A DNA stretch of 48,796 bases, taken from positions 1 to 48,796 of the forward strand of contig JAUIFE010000041.1 of assembly GCA_030429565.1 (NCBI GenBank). Direction: 5' to 3'. The first letter of the stretch is position 1. Each line of letters starts with the position of its first letter. Source of the stretch: Holophagae bacterium (GTDB taxonomy: Bacteria > Acidobacteriota > Holophagae > Acanthopleuribacterales > Acanthopleuribacteraceae). Positions 41,601 through 44,391 of this stretch are shown one piece after another. The notes under the pieces were generated by a model. It ran no database searches. It saw only the letters and a program-made list of their open reading frames with translations, and was not told where the DNA came from. The position numbers and the translations under genes were made by a program.

Positions 41601-42714
41601 GCGGAATCAGTGCTTCATAATCGAGCTCAAGCGTGCCGTAATTGAAATCGAAACCCGGTGTTTCATAGCTAAACGAGGCTTCGTACAAGCGTGACAGACC
41701 TTGGCTCATGCCCCATTGGGCCAGGGTGGCAAACGGTTGGCCGTGATGGCGATAGACCTGATTGAGTTCGCGTTTAATCGCCATCGTATTTTTGTAGAAG
41801 GGTCGGTCCAGGTCGATTTTGGGTAACACCACCGTGTTGTCGGCAAAATGGCCGATGGTTGCTTTGCCACGGCGACCGGAGCGATTGAGCAGTGACACGC
41901 CGATCGCTGTTTGCGTGCGGTCGAACAGGTGGGCCAGGCACAGCGAATAGGCGTTGAGGAAAATCGGGAACAAGGCCGTTTGGTGTTGCGCCGCAAACCA
42001 GCGCAAATCGCGAATTAACTGACGCGGCAGCGTGCCCGTAAACAAACCCGCTTCCAGTTCGGGGTAGGTTTCGGCTTGGTTGACCTGCGCTTGCACGACC
42101 GGCTCCAGGGCCGGCGGTAATTCCGCCAAACGCGTGCGCCAAAATGCTTTGCTTTTTTCGAGACGGGTGGTCGAGACGCGCCGGCCCTGCTGCAAAAAGG
42201 CTAGTCGGCCGCTGTGGTCCAGTTCGCCGCCTTCGCAGAGTTTGGTGTAATCGGCGAACAGGCGTTCCACGAACATAAAGGCGCCGTAGCCGTCGATAAT
42301 TAAATGATGGTACATGCACAGTAGGTGGTATTTGGTGTCGCTTTCGCGATACAGCCGGAAGCGGAACAGCGGCGCCTGGCTCAGGTCAAACGGTGTGCGG
42401 AAATAGCGTTCGCCCTCCTCTTGCCAGGATCGTTCCGGTTCGGTTTCCAGGTCGACCACTTCTAAGGCCACATCCAAATGGGGCACCGCTTCTTGGCGCG
42501 GTTCGCCGTCGACACCCGTTCGGAAACACAAGCGCAGCGCATCGTGACTGTTGATTTGGTGGCGCAGCGAGACTTCCAACAGTTCAACGTTGAGTTCACC
42601 CCGAATGTGGGCGAACCCGCCCAGGTTATAGAGAACGCTGTCGGGATAACGTTGCTGGTCGAACCAAACATTGGTTTGGGTCGGGGTCAGCGGGTAACCG
42701 GAGGAAGTGGACAA
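22291..42714 (-). CDS. Giant six-module nonribosomal peptide synthetase, (C-A-T)x6-C
   Basis: One frame of about 6,807 residues carries seven condensation (C), six adenylation (A) and six thiolation (T) domains in the order C-A-T repeated six times, then C. Approximate residues: C1 9-445, A1 456-972, T1 near 1011, C2 1066, T2 2067, C3 2124, T3 3125, C4 3182, T4 4178, C5 4237, T5 5228, C6 5292, T6 6306, C7 6364-6799. It should assemble a hexapeptide in the cytoplasm. There is no epimerase, methyltransferase, thioesterase or reductase, and no dual C/E motif was noticed. All six T domains keep GG-x-S-L. C7 has H6495-N6496 where HH is expected. The start is uncertain: TTG at 42714 (after GAGG, eight bases upstream, leading straight into the C domain) is preferred; the frame is open to a TTG at 42837 without a ribosome-binding site. 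It needs a phosphopantetheinyl transferase, none of which is in the window. Confidence 0.95.
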   Translation of the reverse strand: MSTSSGYPLTPTQTNVWFDQQRYPDSVLYNLGGFAHIRGELNVELLEVSLRHQINSHDALRLCFRTGVDGEPRQEAVPHLDVALEVVDLETEPERSWQEEGERYFRTPFDLSQAPLFRFRLYRESDTKYHLLCMYHHLIIDGYGAFMFVERLFADYTKLCEGGELDHSGRLAFLQQGRRVSTTRLEKSKAFWRTRLAELPPALEPVVQAQVNQAETYPELEAGLFTGTLPRQLIRDLRWFAAQHQTALFPIFLNAYSLCLAHLFDRTQTAIGVSLLNRSGRRGKATIGHFADNTVVLPKIDLDRPFYKNTMAIKRELNQVYRHHGQPFATLAQWGMSQGLSRLYEASFSYETPGFDFNYGTLELDYEALIPLQLTHPLHLSIRNYREDRDLVVLLEYQKQFIDDFAAEELTRWFCAILQQAAAFPQHSGRQIIEAVADRDQRPRQWSKLEAAVLPPATNVARLFLQRAEEHPQRPALHAGGHTTTYAALAKSILRLAYRLRNSHGLQRGEVVGVLADQSAFFVIGAFATMQAGGAFVPMNPDDPAVRRDALLQRAGARLLLTDSRNRDRLGSQSSVEVVYFEEEPTSLAGAHNLAQVYKEAPPQLSADDIAYLIFTSGTSGAPKAVAVPHGAPANLATQFLARDFGELNKPQRIAVIDVFYFDAAYHSLFGALLHGHTLYICPRETAADARRLMLYLEKHEIDGIGLNPRLIHQLYSLPAMRHRRLPRGFVETGNEAIGADEVKLLLDDPARSDLRLVNYYGPTETCVEVTRHPIDLEAVEKQGFVPIGKPDGGIHTLILNQRGGLTPAGFIGEVFIGGPGLAHGYLGDPAATAERFVPSPFGNGTRLYRTGDLGRWLPDGTIAFMGRLDQQMKVRGYRVEAGEVEHHLKRIKDISDAAVKMVRNARGEWELAAYLEADDITLDTDAVRDVLTRALPHYMIPTHFTLVGKLPYTDRGKINKRALPLPSEARVADGSGPRDDLERLLVYLFSKVLALPEVGIVDNFFALGGQSLSGARLINELRTEGLHLRFRDLFENPTVNGLAKILRRPGHQGPAPIQAGAEQSDYPCSHGQERLWLLQQIEQNKATYNMCGAYWLEGNLDRDALELATRLLFQYHAILRTTIHLVNGEPRQRINPMPEELIKDYDFREKTDPTASAIRATRRFGAAPFDLSQGPLIRLILIQTENQRYLLSLCLHHVAGDAVSVDLLLEQFSQAYNAYHQGGKVALQPPRLQYRDYAVWQRGRALLGSWQVSRRFWNNRLADLPEPLLLPIDFQRPPVRTAAGHVMRLKWDPELVTQIDRLARDLAATRFAVLYALTCGFFYRLTGQDDILLGTPSSGRTHPDLQHIVGFMVNTIVLRSRVRGRESLVDLLAGAAKTIASAFDHGDYPFDLMVEAHQGRRDPSRHPLFDVLLTLEQSEPTNTNINLSELHTEALDIAPNLTKFDLTFNFKRSENDLVLEALYNTDLFRPTTIDALLQRFTTLARAWAEQPATALAEVPLLTAEERNALIPRTFPSGLPQQTLFGAFETCCLRYPDRIAVQEEEQAISYEELGLMVMRLLSHPTFMLQVQPGAVIAVEARRCAAVLAASLAISARGAAFAWLDPHQPADTLAGTFSAISMDAFLHVDAEESFANLPGHVTQSPIEPLLRNTRQSVAPQMPSVPVNQIAYVVFTSGSSGQPKPITVDHHALIHQLDATRQDLALRYQSQQTIAGTSSMMFDAAIDEIWATLVYGHTWLPIAEEIRRDAHQLLHFLESRTIHTLITTPSYLDVLLDAGLGLRPLRLETMRLGGEVLRAAQIKRLRERNHSAAITVFNYYGPSEVCVNATHYQLKPGPPEDHHPPIGRAVPHMSVLLLDRDGNPVPPGFAGEICIAGAGLAHGYSNRARETAQAFRPHPLIEGARIYHSGDLARRDDDGDLHFIGRRDQQVKIRGYRIECGEIEQVLSRLPGVSAVVVHPFVDNHGQWELAAYVVGKSLEVAELRRQLKDKLPAYMEPAFFIRLDILPLTRNGKVDRNALPDPHMETPAQSQSFSAPNDGLERLLADLWRNVLGLEKVGRHDNFFDLGGNSLKAVRLAAAIHRRLDTRPATRDIFKHASIAELAVHLCQREPDLYHPIPRAPKQKSYPVSHSQMRLWTARQLAGDSAAYNIPDCWWLDGVLNRPALEAAFNDLFKSYQVLRTRFVLEGAELQQIIDDEVESPFAFEDLSEENDAEKAALRLAVNEANIPFNLETEVPIRVLLVRTAVARHLLVVTLHHIAADGWSMPVLWDFVQTAYDAFDSVEETPRPPAVQYVDYTLWQRNQVAGGVYAAQRGYWLERLKGDLPPLQLVTDVPRPALRGYKGADHRMRLDGATSRAVHALSRNQGTTVFSILGSAVFALLYRYSGQSDLICGVTVAGRRHIDLERQIGLFLNTVPLRCRVDGQGTFLKLLQSFSQWLGEALQHGEYPIDRLIEELNIKPDPARSPLFDVLLVNQDTSVTPPKFKGLTAAPHEIEKQQAKFDLTFYFSDEGDRIGIALEYNAELFAPERMQHMAGHLTRLIKIAVQEPSRSVGMLDMLSSSERNRLLFGVNQTAFAFDNNYTLGEAFSAGAALYPQRAALCFAGRTHTYAELDAVTNCVGNSLVNRHKVKPGTFIGVYTRRSDWTVIGILGVLKAGAAFVPLDLELPPSRAAFMLQDADCRLVLTDGSPLPKELAATGATVVDLRTIEGDDGRVPPRIPPQGPAYVIYTSGSTGKPKGVVVAHRSVMNLVFGLETVLYGQHRQQLHEALVAPFVFDASIQQVFGSLLLCHTLHVLDEGTRRDAASLSAYLTSQEIHLFDVTPGLFHALLEAGFGNEASALKHITIGSELVATDLIRTWRTRAGAAQVTMTNTYGPTEACVEVTTYQLGETLDGNQPSIPIGKPMPNVRVYLLERDGDLAPIGVPGEICIAGEGLALGYLNRADLTAAAFRPNPWEASERLYHTGDLGVRLPGGDIVFLGRRDNQVKIRGYRIECGEVEQALLRHPKIEGAVVTARAFDGHNLELVAYLIGEEVPLVPLREHLAGFLPHYMVPRYLVFLDRFPLKANHKVDRDKLPDPRVSSPESGVHVPPRDRLEAKLLDLWRHVLALPAEAKLGVHDVFFDKGGHSLTATRLAAAIHRVLGVKVPLRLLFEAASVAAQAEYIREQEPTAFIPIQPIPSAPHYPLSHAQKRLWLAHQLDEGSVAYNIPAYTQVLGDLDVSALRAAFMAMMRRHESLRTTFSLVDGEPRQFVHAGRPLPFGEVHLMDLEDGDLVAQGYAQKEFNKPFDLSAGPLMRITLLKLEPQRHLLLVTMHHIISDGWSMGIWLKELNYFYGAQVQGRAPRLPDLRVQYRDFAHWQNQQLSTMSAQKQRNYWLTQLAGPRADCSIPTARPRPHKLTFNGATHNFQLDPPLVNGLRALGLRHGASLYMTLVALIKVLLLRYSGQTDIRVGSAVANRNHADLEGIIGFFVNNLVLRNLIEPSMSFEQVLNAVRQTTTKAYENQDYPFDLLVEELDSDRDPGRHPLFDVYVVLQNNELDVAEAPQLQTAPFAMRNTIAKFDIMFDFHEDGEALDVRLEYNSDIYSSAGMFRLIAHIVELTRSVLAHPRRAVTKLDMLTQLDRIQLFSTFCPDQQVFSQTETVVELFEAAASRMHRDTAIVFGEEQWSYHQLNQTVNQWAHFLREEQGLKPGDVVGVLANRDPWAVVALLAVLKAGGVYLPIDPDNPATRRATIIADAGCRRLLVGRGQNLPELAFAPPVYELERVPTTSKINPGIVCHQSDPAYIIYTSGSTGAPKGVLGTHRCLYNLVQWQRANHRTMREMRTLQYAPLGFDVSLQEMLFTLITHGELHMIPTALRGDMAAVTNLIEQRRIESVAMPYSVLNLLLHEQADLDKLASLRHVITSGEQPYFTRGIRRFLEHYTEARLHNQYGPSETHVVTNFTLNFESEVDDRIPLGRPISNTRAYVIDDFGQVAPIGCYGEIWIGGANVGLGYVNLPDLTAERFTDGENLPDSLVYRTGDRGRWTEDGLLEFTGRADEQVKIRGYRVEFNEIRRAVKSHSAVHEVAVIDWCDPEGETQLLAYYASRPRVAASVLRGYIAARLPAYMVPAFLFPLETLPKTNSGKLDRAALPRPVLRRGPEVRPLVEPASDIERRLQELWQDVLGTAPIGIDDPFFEMGGTSLKGMRLAQEIQAKLNVRFRLRDLFNAPTIRRIAALVPDLGKAETTHLSPTSLAAHYPVSHGQWRLWLHQSADPNSVAYNIPAFYEAFGNCYVSLFRKAVLALLERHEILRTTYAMVGEELRQFVHEPSADGIRIMDLSALSSEARAEEAHQVAQREAETPFDLSTGPVVRATLVRFDDEHFLILINVHHIAVDGLSLRFLVEELQLLYHALINDLPDPLKAPRLQYRDYVAYETRRRTEAWLQTRRDFWRERWTPAPEPLNLPSYRPRPAVKADAGATYSVTPGQALSAHLEQLAAQQGVSLFVLLAALFKTLLHRYTGSHDIVIGTPAAGRNHADLARQIGFFINMLPLRTRLNDNLPFSALVQRIAAGAADFYEHGDLPFDEILAAVGDSKDLSRTPLFDVVLVLQDGVEELPELEGLTLQPFPLKRGSSRYDLTLNFTLSRHQLLLDIEYRTALFEEKFIKRCGRHFMELAEQVCSNPDQRIGSINILHHTEWQQLESFQNVAGLTLPNVDAVSLFGERAKQYADEIAIVNRKHRMTYGELDAYANGLAHKLLKRPELKGREVVVAVLAEPNELAIVFMLGILKAGAVYMPISQAVPGDRALTMLRDAEAALMLGPEHLYQDLLAWLDEPLDMPVIIQNKLPRARKKPPVVNIDLDQAATIIFTSGSTGRPKGVVGTHRGLINTALDQGRAFEISPRERLLKLADLGFDASLYETFIALFHGAALYCVDYDTYRDQNHFLAFIAENQITWALMPPAYLRTLDRKDLPGLKFLISAGEAGDPGDLRYYARDKVVVNAYGPSETSVCASNHFVEPQRPYPFGVPLGHPLANCELWVLNARFVPAPIGVTGEIAIAGPGLARGYLSSRWTAERFVPHPFAHGERLYLTGDLGFWNEQGELVFMGRRDNQVSLHGFRIECDEVKHALRDNPAVQDAFVMVRQVAAAQHLVAYIVAKTPVTADELRHQLLHRLISYMVPSHFVFLDALPVTANGKVDQAKLPEPERGGIRPDDLDPPRDRFEQMLYDLFCLILNLEEVGIYDHFFELGGHSLSALKLKTLLMEHYGVALHARAVFENPTIADLAQHLRDQEKLRRARKNKGGEPIPRFDHGGSERYPASFAQQRMYIVQKVATASVAYNLSAAFWVEGTLDPERLRQACQTLVSQHPILRVAFEEEDGSVYQRPIPAERAFDFTMEDLREPDQNQNSTGDGLDEAHIAKAYALSQQVISEPFDLGAGRPLRWLLVQLSDDYFLFSITMHHIIADGWSVALFTRRLNALMQQNKVAAPDTARLHYGDWAAWQRTRFEENGETVQRAREFWHDCFDPLPPLTLLPTDRPRGGIRTYAGEKLSDHFDKELGAAVRRLAAQQGTSSYTTWLTLFAILLYRQSSARDWVVGTVVSGRERQETADMFGLFANTLALPIHVDPADSFKNLLKRVHQLCDKAFEYGDYPFDQLVRELDPPRDLAHHPLFDVMFSWQNHDLDELDFGPDLQFTPSRQAEPTCIFDITLQMRDALDGTLDLELTWRKDLYSRDRMTHFLAQFRQLALSALATTHEPVGYLSFIPPERLDLIQRRFAQGRVANYPLHQPLPRLIEARAQQFHDHVALLVGDEKTTYATLLNLAGEIAHALWQRDIDLEQPVTVALDRYQGEWVQCLLGIALAGGVFHYLDPELPLLRRLQILDETGVRLLFGNHEDWPEDALQERDIKLTTPSLLHEDGREPAHRGECPLPMAANLAYLISTSGSRGAPKTVMVAQRAFINSTFAKMEHYGISDGDRVLQFASPMFDVAMSEVFTALFSGACLVLMDREAFAPDHFAAYCEEKAVTVVTLPPSFLHTLEKRALPSVRLIASSGDQPILEDLRHYSHYHTLVNAYGPTETAVCSHLHTVTTDDLSEDVVPVGRPIANTETLVLDELGQILPAGVIGEVCIGGEGLARGYWRDAAASALAWVPHPFRDGLRLYRTGDLGRWRNDGCLEIIGRFDGRLKIRGFRVDLGEIAAMLGKHQAVDLAVVTQRNDTVGEPTLAAYIKWLPAYAPLSPAELRHWLRNRLPHYMVPTYYVTVRRFPLGVGGKIQINRLPEPDPRHHIGSEDRGDSLAGETAEQLAQLWSALLHCPKPHAQDHFFELGGHSLRATVLTARIRAEMERDISIRDVFQTPIFADMVALLENAPVAGAVAIEPAAQSDTYPLTPTQRRLYFLYLLHGGTDTTWHMSAGFRMHGRWDWDSFRRATVALINRHDVMRTAFYDEDGTALARLLDLEDVRRNLKEYLTVRYTADLGEIAKLAMETVYTPFHLEKGLAWRLLIVREGDDSTRFYLAMHNILIDGWGLAVLLDEWSRLYQALAGNKPNPLPPQVLQFHDLAHYLDSRDWSAAQRFWRQRLSDAPDPLPLPYDYARDFDRPSLGGLESRTLPVEITEALKSLATKRGTTLANTVLAVWFFLMYRITQREDILIGIGYANRELPELQEMVGLFTNILLIRMSLQEDLTYDDLLDRVTTEMGAAMRYGDFPYESIVSMLGGDRRGARANLINVMYSFQNFRDLRFGARSGDGQEARDSDDDDIWVKPSFATLDDAPRHATAKFDLSLYAYEQEDGRLGLDLEYDAGLFASDTAESMALSLVDFLQTIATSTKEA
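23690..26850 (-). other. NRPS module 6 (C-A-T)
   Basis: C6 has HHIIADG. A6 has the most altered A3 motif, STSGSRGAPKTV (Thr to Arg and Gly to Thr), with NAYGPTETAVC and GGKIQINRLP kept. T6 has LGGHSLRAT. The pocket residues read about D-V-S-T-A-S-A-V-C-K, suggesting a hydrophobic or aromatic residue, with low confidence. Confidence 0.7.
26915..30010 (-). other. NRPS module 5 (C-A-T)
   Basis: C5 has HHIAVDG. A5 has FTSGSTGRPKG and NAYGPSETSVC; its A8 motif reads QVSLHGFRIE instead of the usual QVKIRGxRIE. T5 has LGGHSLS. The pocket residues read about D-A-Y-L-I-A-A-V-C-K, close to aromatic (Phe/Tyr/Trp) codes such as D-A-W-T-I-A-A-V-C-K. Confidence 0.75.
30070..33180 (-). other. NRPS module 4 (C-A-T)
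   Basis: C4 has HHIISDG. A4 has YTSGSTGAPKG, QYGPSETHVVT and NSGKLDRAALP. T4 has MGGTSLK. The pocket residues read about D-V-Q-A-I-S-Q-V-V-K. This is closest in pattern to proline-type codes (D-V-Q-x-I-A-H-V-V-K), a tentative inference. Confidence 0.75.
33230..36355 (-). other. NRPS module 3 (C-A-T)
   Basis: C3 has a standard HHIAADG. A3 has YTSGSTGKPKG, TYGPTEA and NHKVDRDKLP (His replaces the usual Gly, the Lys is kept). T3 reads DKGGHSL. The pocket residues read about D-A-Q-D-I-I-T-V-E-K; the D-A-Q-D start resembles Gln/Glu-type codes but the rest does not, so no assignment is made. Confidence 0.75.
36400..39530 (-). other. NRPS module 2 (C-A-T)
   Basis: C2 reads HHVAGDA, with Ala in place of the final Gly of HHxxxDG. 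A2 has a degenerate front half (ISARGAAFAWLDPHQPADTL region) and TSGSSGQPKPI (Gly replaced by Pro), but keeps NYYGPSE and NGKVDRNALP. T2 has LGGNSLK. The pocket residues read about D-A-D-I-R-G-Y-V-N-K; no substrate assigned. Confidence 0.7.
39570..42714 (-). other. NRPS module 1 (C-A-T)
   Basis: C1 has an intact HHLIIDG motif near residue 136. A1 has TSGTSGAPKAV (the Gly after Lys is Ala), NYYGPTE and RGKINKRALP. T1 has LGGQSL. Specificity-pocket residues read by eye against GrsA are D-A-H-G-V-T-Y-V-E-K, for which no confident substrate is assigned. Because the protein begins with a C domain and no NRPS gene lies upstream, C1 may acylate the first residue. Confidence 0.75.
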
Positions 42715-43059
42715 TGGGCGGACCTCGGATCGGCAAGCGGTGAGCGGGTCCAACCGCGACCGCGACAAGCGGGACGAAGCATCGCACCGAGGCGAGTCCG
42801 GTGAAATAACGGCGCGGCGAACCAATTCGGTTGGCAAGGTGAGTACACAAACGAGTTTAAACCAAAACGCATAGGGAAGGGGGACGCAGTTTGCTTATCT
42901 GCGCCGGTTTAACTCGGCCTAGCCGGGGTGCCCACCTGGGCGTTTTCAATCCGCTTGTGTGAATCGAACTCTAACAAAACCGCTTAGCCGCTGCCAAGCG
43001 TTTTCGAGTTTAAGCGACAGCGGTCACGCATGTCTTGGCCGAAGGCCGCCTTTGTACGG
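42715..43059. other. Intergenic region upstream of the NRPS
   Basis: This stretch holds the NRPS leader (or a short N-terminal extension up to 42837 if translation begins there) and the terminator of the upstream chaperone genes. Two short hairpins (CGGC-CTA-GCCG at about 42915-42925 and GCCCA-CC-TGGGC at about 42930-42941) lie in the NRPS leader. No confident -35/-10 pair was seen. Confidence 0.45.
42974..43000 (-). terminator. Intrinsic terminator of the chaperone gene pair
   Basis: CGCTTAGC and GCCAAGCG (42981-43000, one mismatch, 4-base loop) form a hairpin. It is followed on the minus strand by GTTTTGT (complement of 42974-42980) and lies 60 bases after the chaperone gene stop. A T-run on the other side could make it bidirectional. 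Confidence 0.55.
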
Positions 43060-43533
43060 CTAGGCAAACAGTTGCGGCCCCAGAATCGGCACGCCCAGCG
43101 TTGAAAATTTGGCGCGACCGTGGGCCTGGACTCGCGTTTCGCGCAAACGCGCTCGGTAGTCCGCATGGGTTTTGACGAACTTGGCCAAAACCGGCGCCAG
43201 ACGCGTCTGGTTTACCACCGCAAAGTCAAAGGCGCCTTGCACTAAAAGTGATGTTCCGGCCGCGTTCATGGCAAACGCCATATCGAAATCCGGCGCGAAT
43301 AAACTGTCGGTCAACAGACCGTGGTAACGGCTGCGTTGATTGTGGCTCGGTAAGGGTAAGTCGGCGGCCAGAATGATCACATCGCGGGCCGAATCCTCGC
43401 GCAGCCGAATCACCGTCGTTGGATCCCAGCTAATCGCGACCCCCAAATCGTCGGCGGTGATCTGGGCGGGGCCGGCACCGTCTTTTTGGGTGAATTCCTC
43501 TAACAATTGTTGCAAGCGGGGCGAAATACTCAT
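43060..43533 (-). CDS. CesT-like (type III secretion chaperone) protein 1
   Basis: The protein has 157 residues. It shows the class I chaperone pattern: an N-terminal helix (SPRLQQLLEEFTQ), a strand-rich core (LGVAISWDPTTVIRLRED, DVIILAADLPLP), a central helix with LLTDSLFAPDFDMAFAMNAAGTSLLVQ, and a C-terminal helix (LAPVLAKFVKTHADYRARL). CesT-family proteins are small dimers that bind the N-terminal part of one effector before secretion. The call rests on size, fold pattern and position next to a divergent effector-like gene, not on a database match. It follows chaperone 2 by 24 bases in the same unit. Confidence 0.65.
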   Translation of the reverse strand: MSISPRLQQLLEEFTQKDGAGPAQITADDLGVAISWDPTTVIRLREDSARDVIILAADLPLPSHNQRSRYHGLLTDSLFAPDFDMAFAMNAAGTSLLVQGAFDFAVVNQTRLAPVLAKFVKTHADYRARLRETRVQAHGRAKFSTLGVPILGPQLFA

Positions 43534-43557
43534 AAAGGTGCTCCTTTCACGGCGCGA

Positions 43558-44061
43558 TTAACAGCGGCGCCAGAAATCGCGCGGCAGAACGTTGTCGGTC
43601 AAATCGGATTTGGCGGGCGCGTGGTGGGGTTGGTCGAGATGGTTTAACCAAGCCTCGGCCAAATCGACGAAATCTGCCAGCCAGGTGCCAAAGCGTTCGG
43701 CGCACAGGGTCGCCAACGCGCGCTGGTCGCGCAAAACGACCGTGCCCGCGTCCGCATTGAGACACAGGGCTGCTGGAAAAACCGGTCGAGCCGGGCCGTC
43801 CCATGATCCGTCGCCGTTGGCTTGCAAGAGTTCCGCAAAGAAGGTGTCGTCGCACTGGGCGTTGAAGAAGCCGACGTCACAGAGCAAGACCACGTCGCCG
43901 CGCGCCGCACGTTCGCCCAAAAAAACCTCGATGCTGTCGTCAAAAATCAGCCGGGCCCGATTGTCGTCCGCCATAGGGATTTCGGCCAATCGGTTGTGGT
44001 GGGACCAGTTGTTGAGTAGTTGCCGCAAGCTGTCGGCAGGGGCGCTTGTCTGAAGATTCAT
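43558..44061 (-). CDS. CesT-like (type III secretion chaperone) protein 2
   Basis: The protein has 167 residues, with an N-terminal helix (SLRQLLNNWSHHN), strands (RARLIFDDSIEVFLGE, DVVLLCDVGF), an effector-groove-like segment (FFAELLQANGDG, then CLNADAGTVVLRDQRAL) and a C-terminal helix (FGTWLADFVDLAEAWLNHL). It shares the layout of chaperone 1, so the pair may form a heterodimer or serve two sites of one effector. An in-frame upstream extension to 44142 is rejected because the ATG at 44061 has GAGG five bases upstream. It is divergent from the USP-domain gene. Confidence 0.65.
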   Translation of the reverse strand: MNLQTSAPADSLRQLLNNWSHHNRLAEIPMADDNRARLIFDDSIEVFLGERAARGDVVLLCDVGFFNAQCDDTFFAELLQANGDGSWDGPARPVFPAALCLNADAGTVVLRDQRALATLCAERFGTWLADFVDLAEAWLNHLDQPHHAPAKSDLTDNVLPRDFWRRC

Positions 44062-44391
44062 GGAGCCTCGCTTGTGAACCTGTGCTGGATCTCTTCGCTG
44101 GAAAGCATCAGGCCGTTGGGCCCGATCTCTTGCTCCTAACACGGGTCGCTGGGCCGCGGAGATCGAAAAAACTTGACGATTTTTTCATATTTGTTCGTTC
44201 GTTTGGGCTGTTTTGGCACGTGTAACAGACGAACGACTATGTGGTCGATGTCGATTTTTCTCAAGTATGGCAGGGATCTTCGTCGTCACTTACGCGCAAC
44301 GTTTTGGTTCTTCTATAAGAGGCACCAATTCACATTTCTGCGCGATTCAGCGAATTGAATGGGATGGTTACGTCTCTTTGAAGGTGGCATT
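44062..44391. other. Intergenic region between chaperone genes and the USP-domain gene
   Basis: This 330-base divergent region is A/T-richer than its surroundings. It includes GAAAAAA/TTTTTTC arms around 44165-44187 and the nested inverted repeat at 44195-44236. A weak candidate plus-strand promoter is TTGGCA (44213) with CTATGT (44237) 18 bases later. No gene was seen here. Confidence 0.5.
44195..44236. promoter_or_regulatory. Nested inverted repeat in the divergent effector/chaperone promoter
   Basis: TCGTTCGT (44195-44202) pairs with ACGAACGA (44229-44236), and inside it CTGTT (44208-44212) pairs with AACAG (44224-44228), giving 13 base pairs with a 5-base bulge on one side and an 11-base loop. 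It is a candidate regulator site or structured leader for the chaperone/effector pair. Confidence 0.45.

Noticed and set aside
22420..42804. Numerous plus-strand and alternative minus-strand open frames in the NRPS
   Set aside because: All lie within a single long frame with consistent NRPS domains; high GC produces long shadow frames.
42840..42960. Possible riboswitch upstream of the NRPS
   Set aside because: The GCC-rich hairpins vaguely recall known aptamers (for example a CCTGGGCG stretch), but the conserved core of no riboswitch class could be matched.
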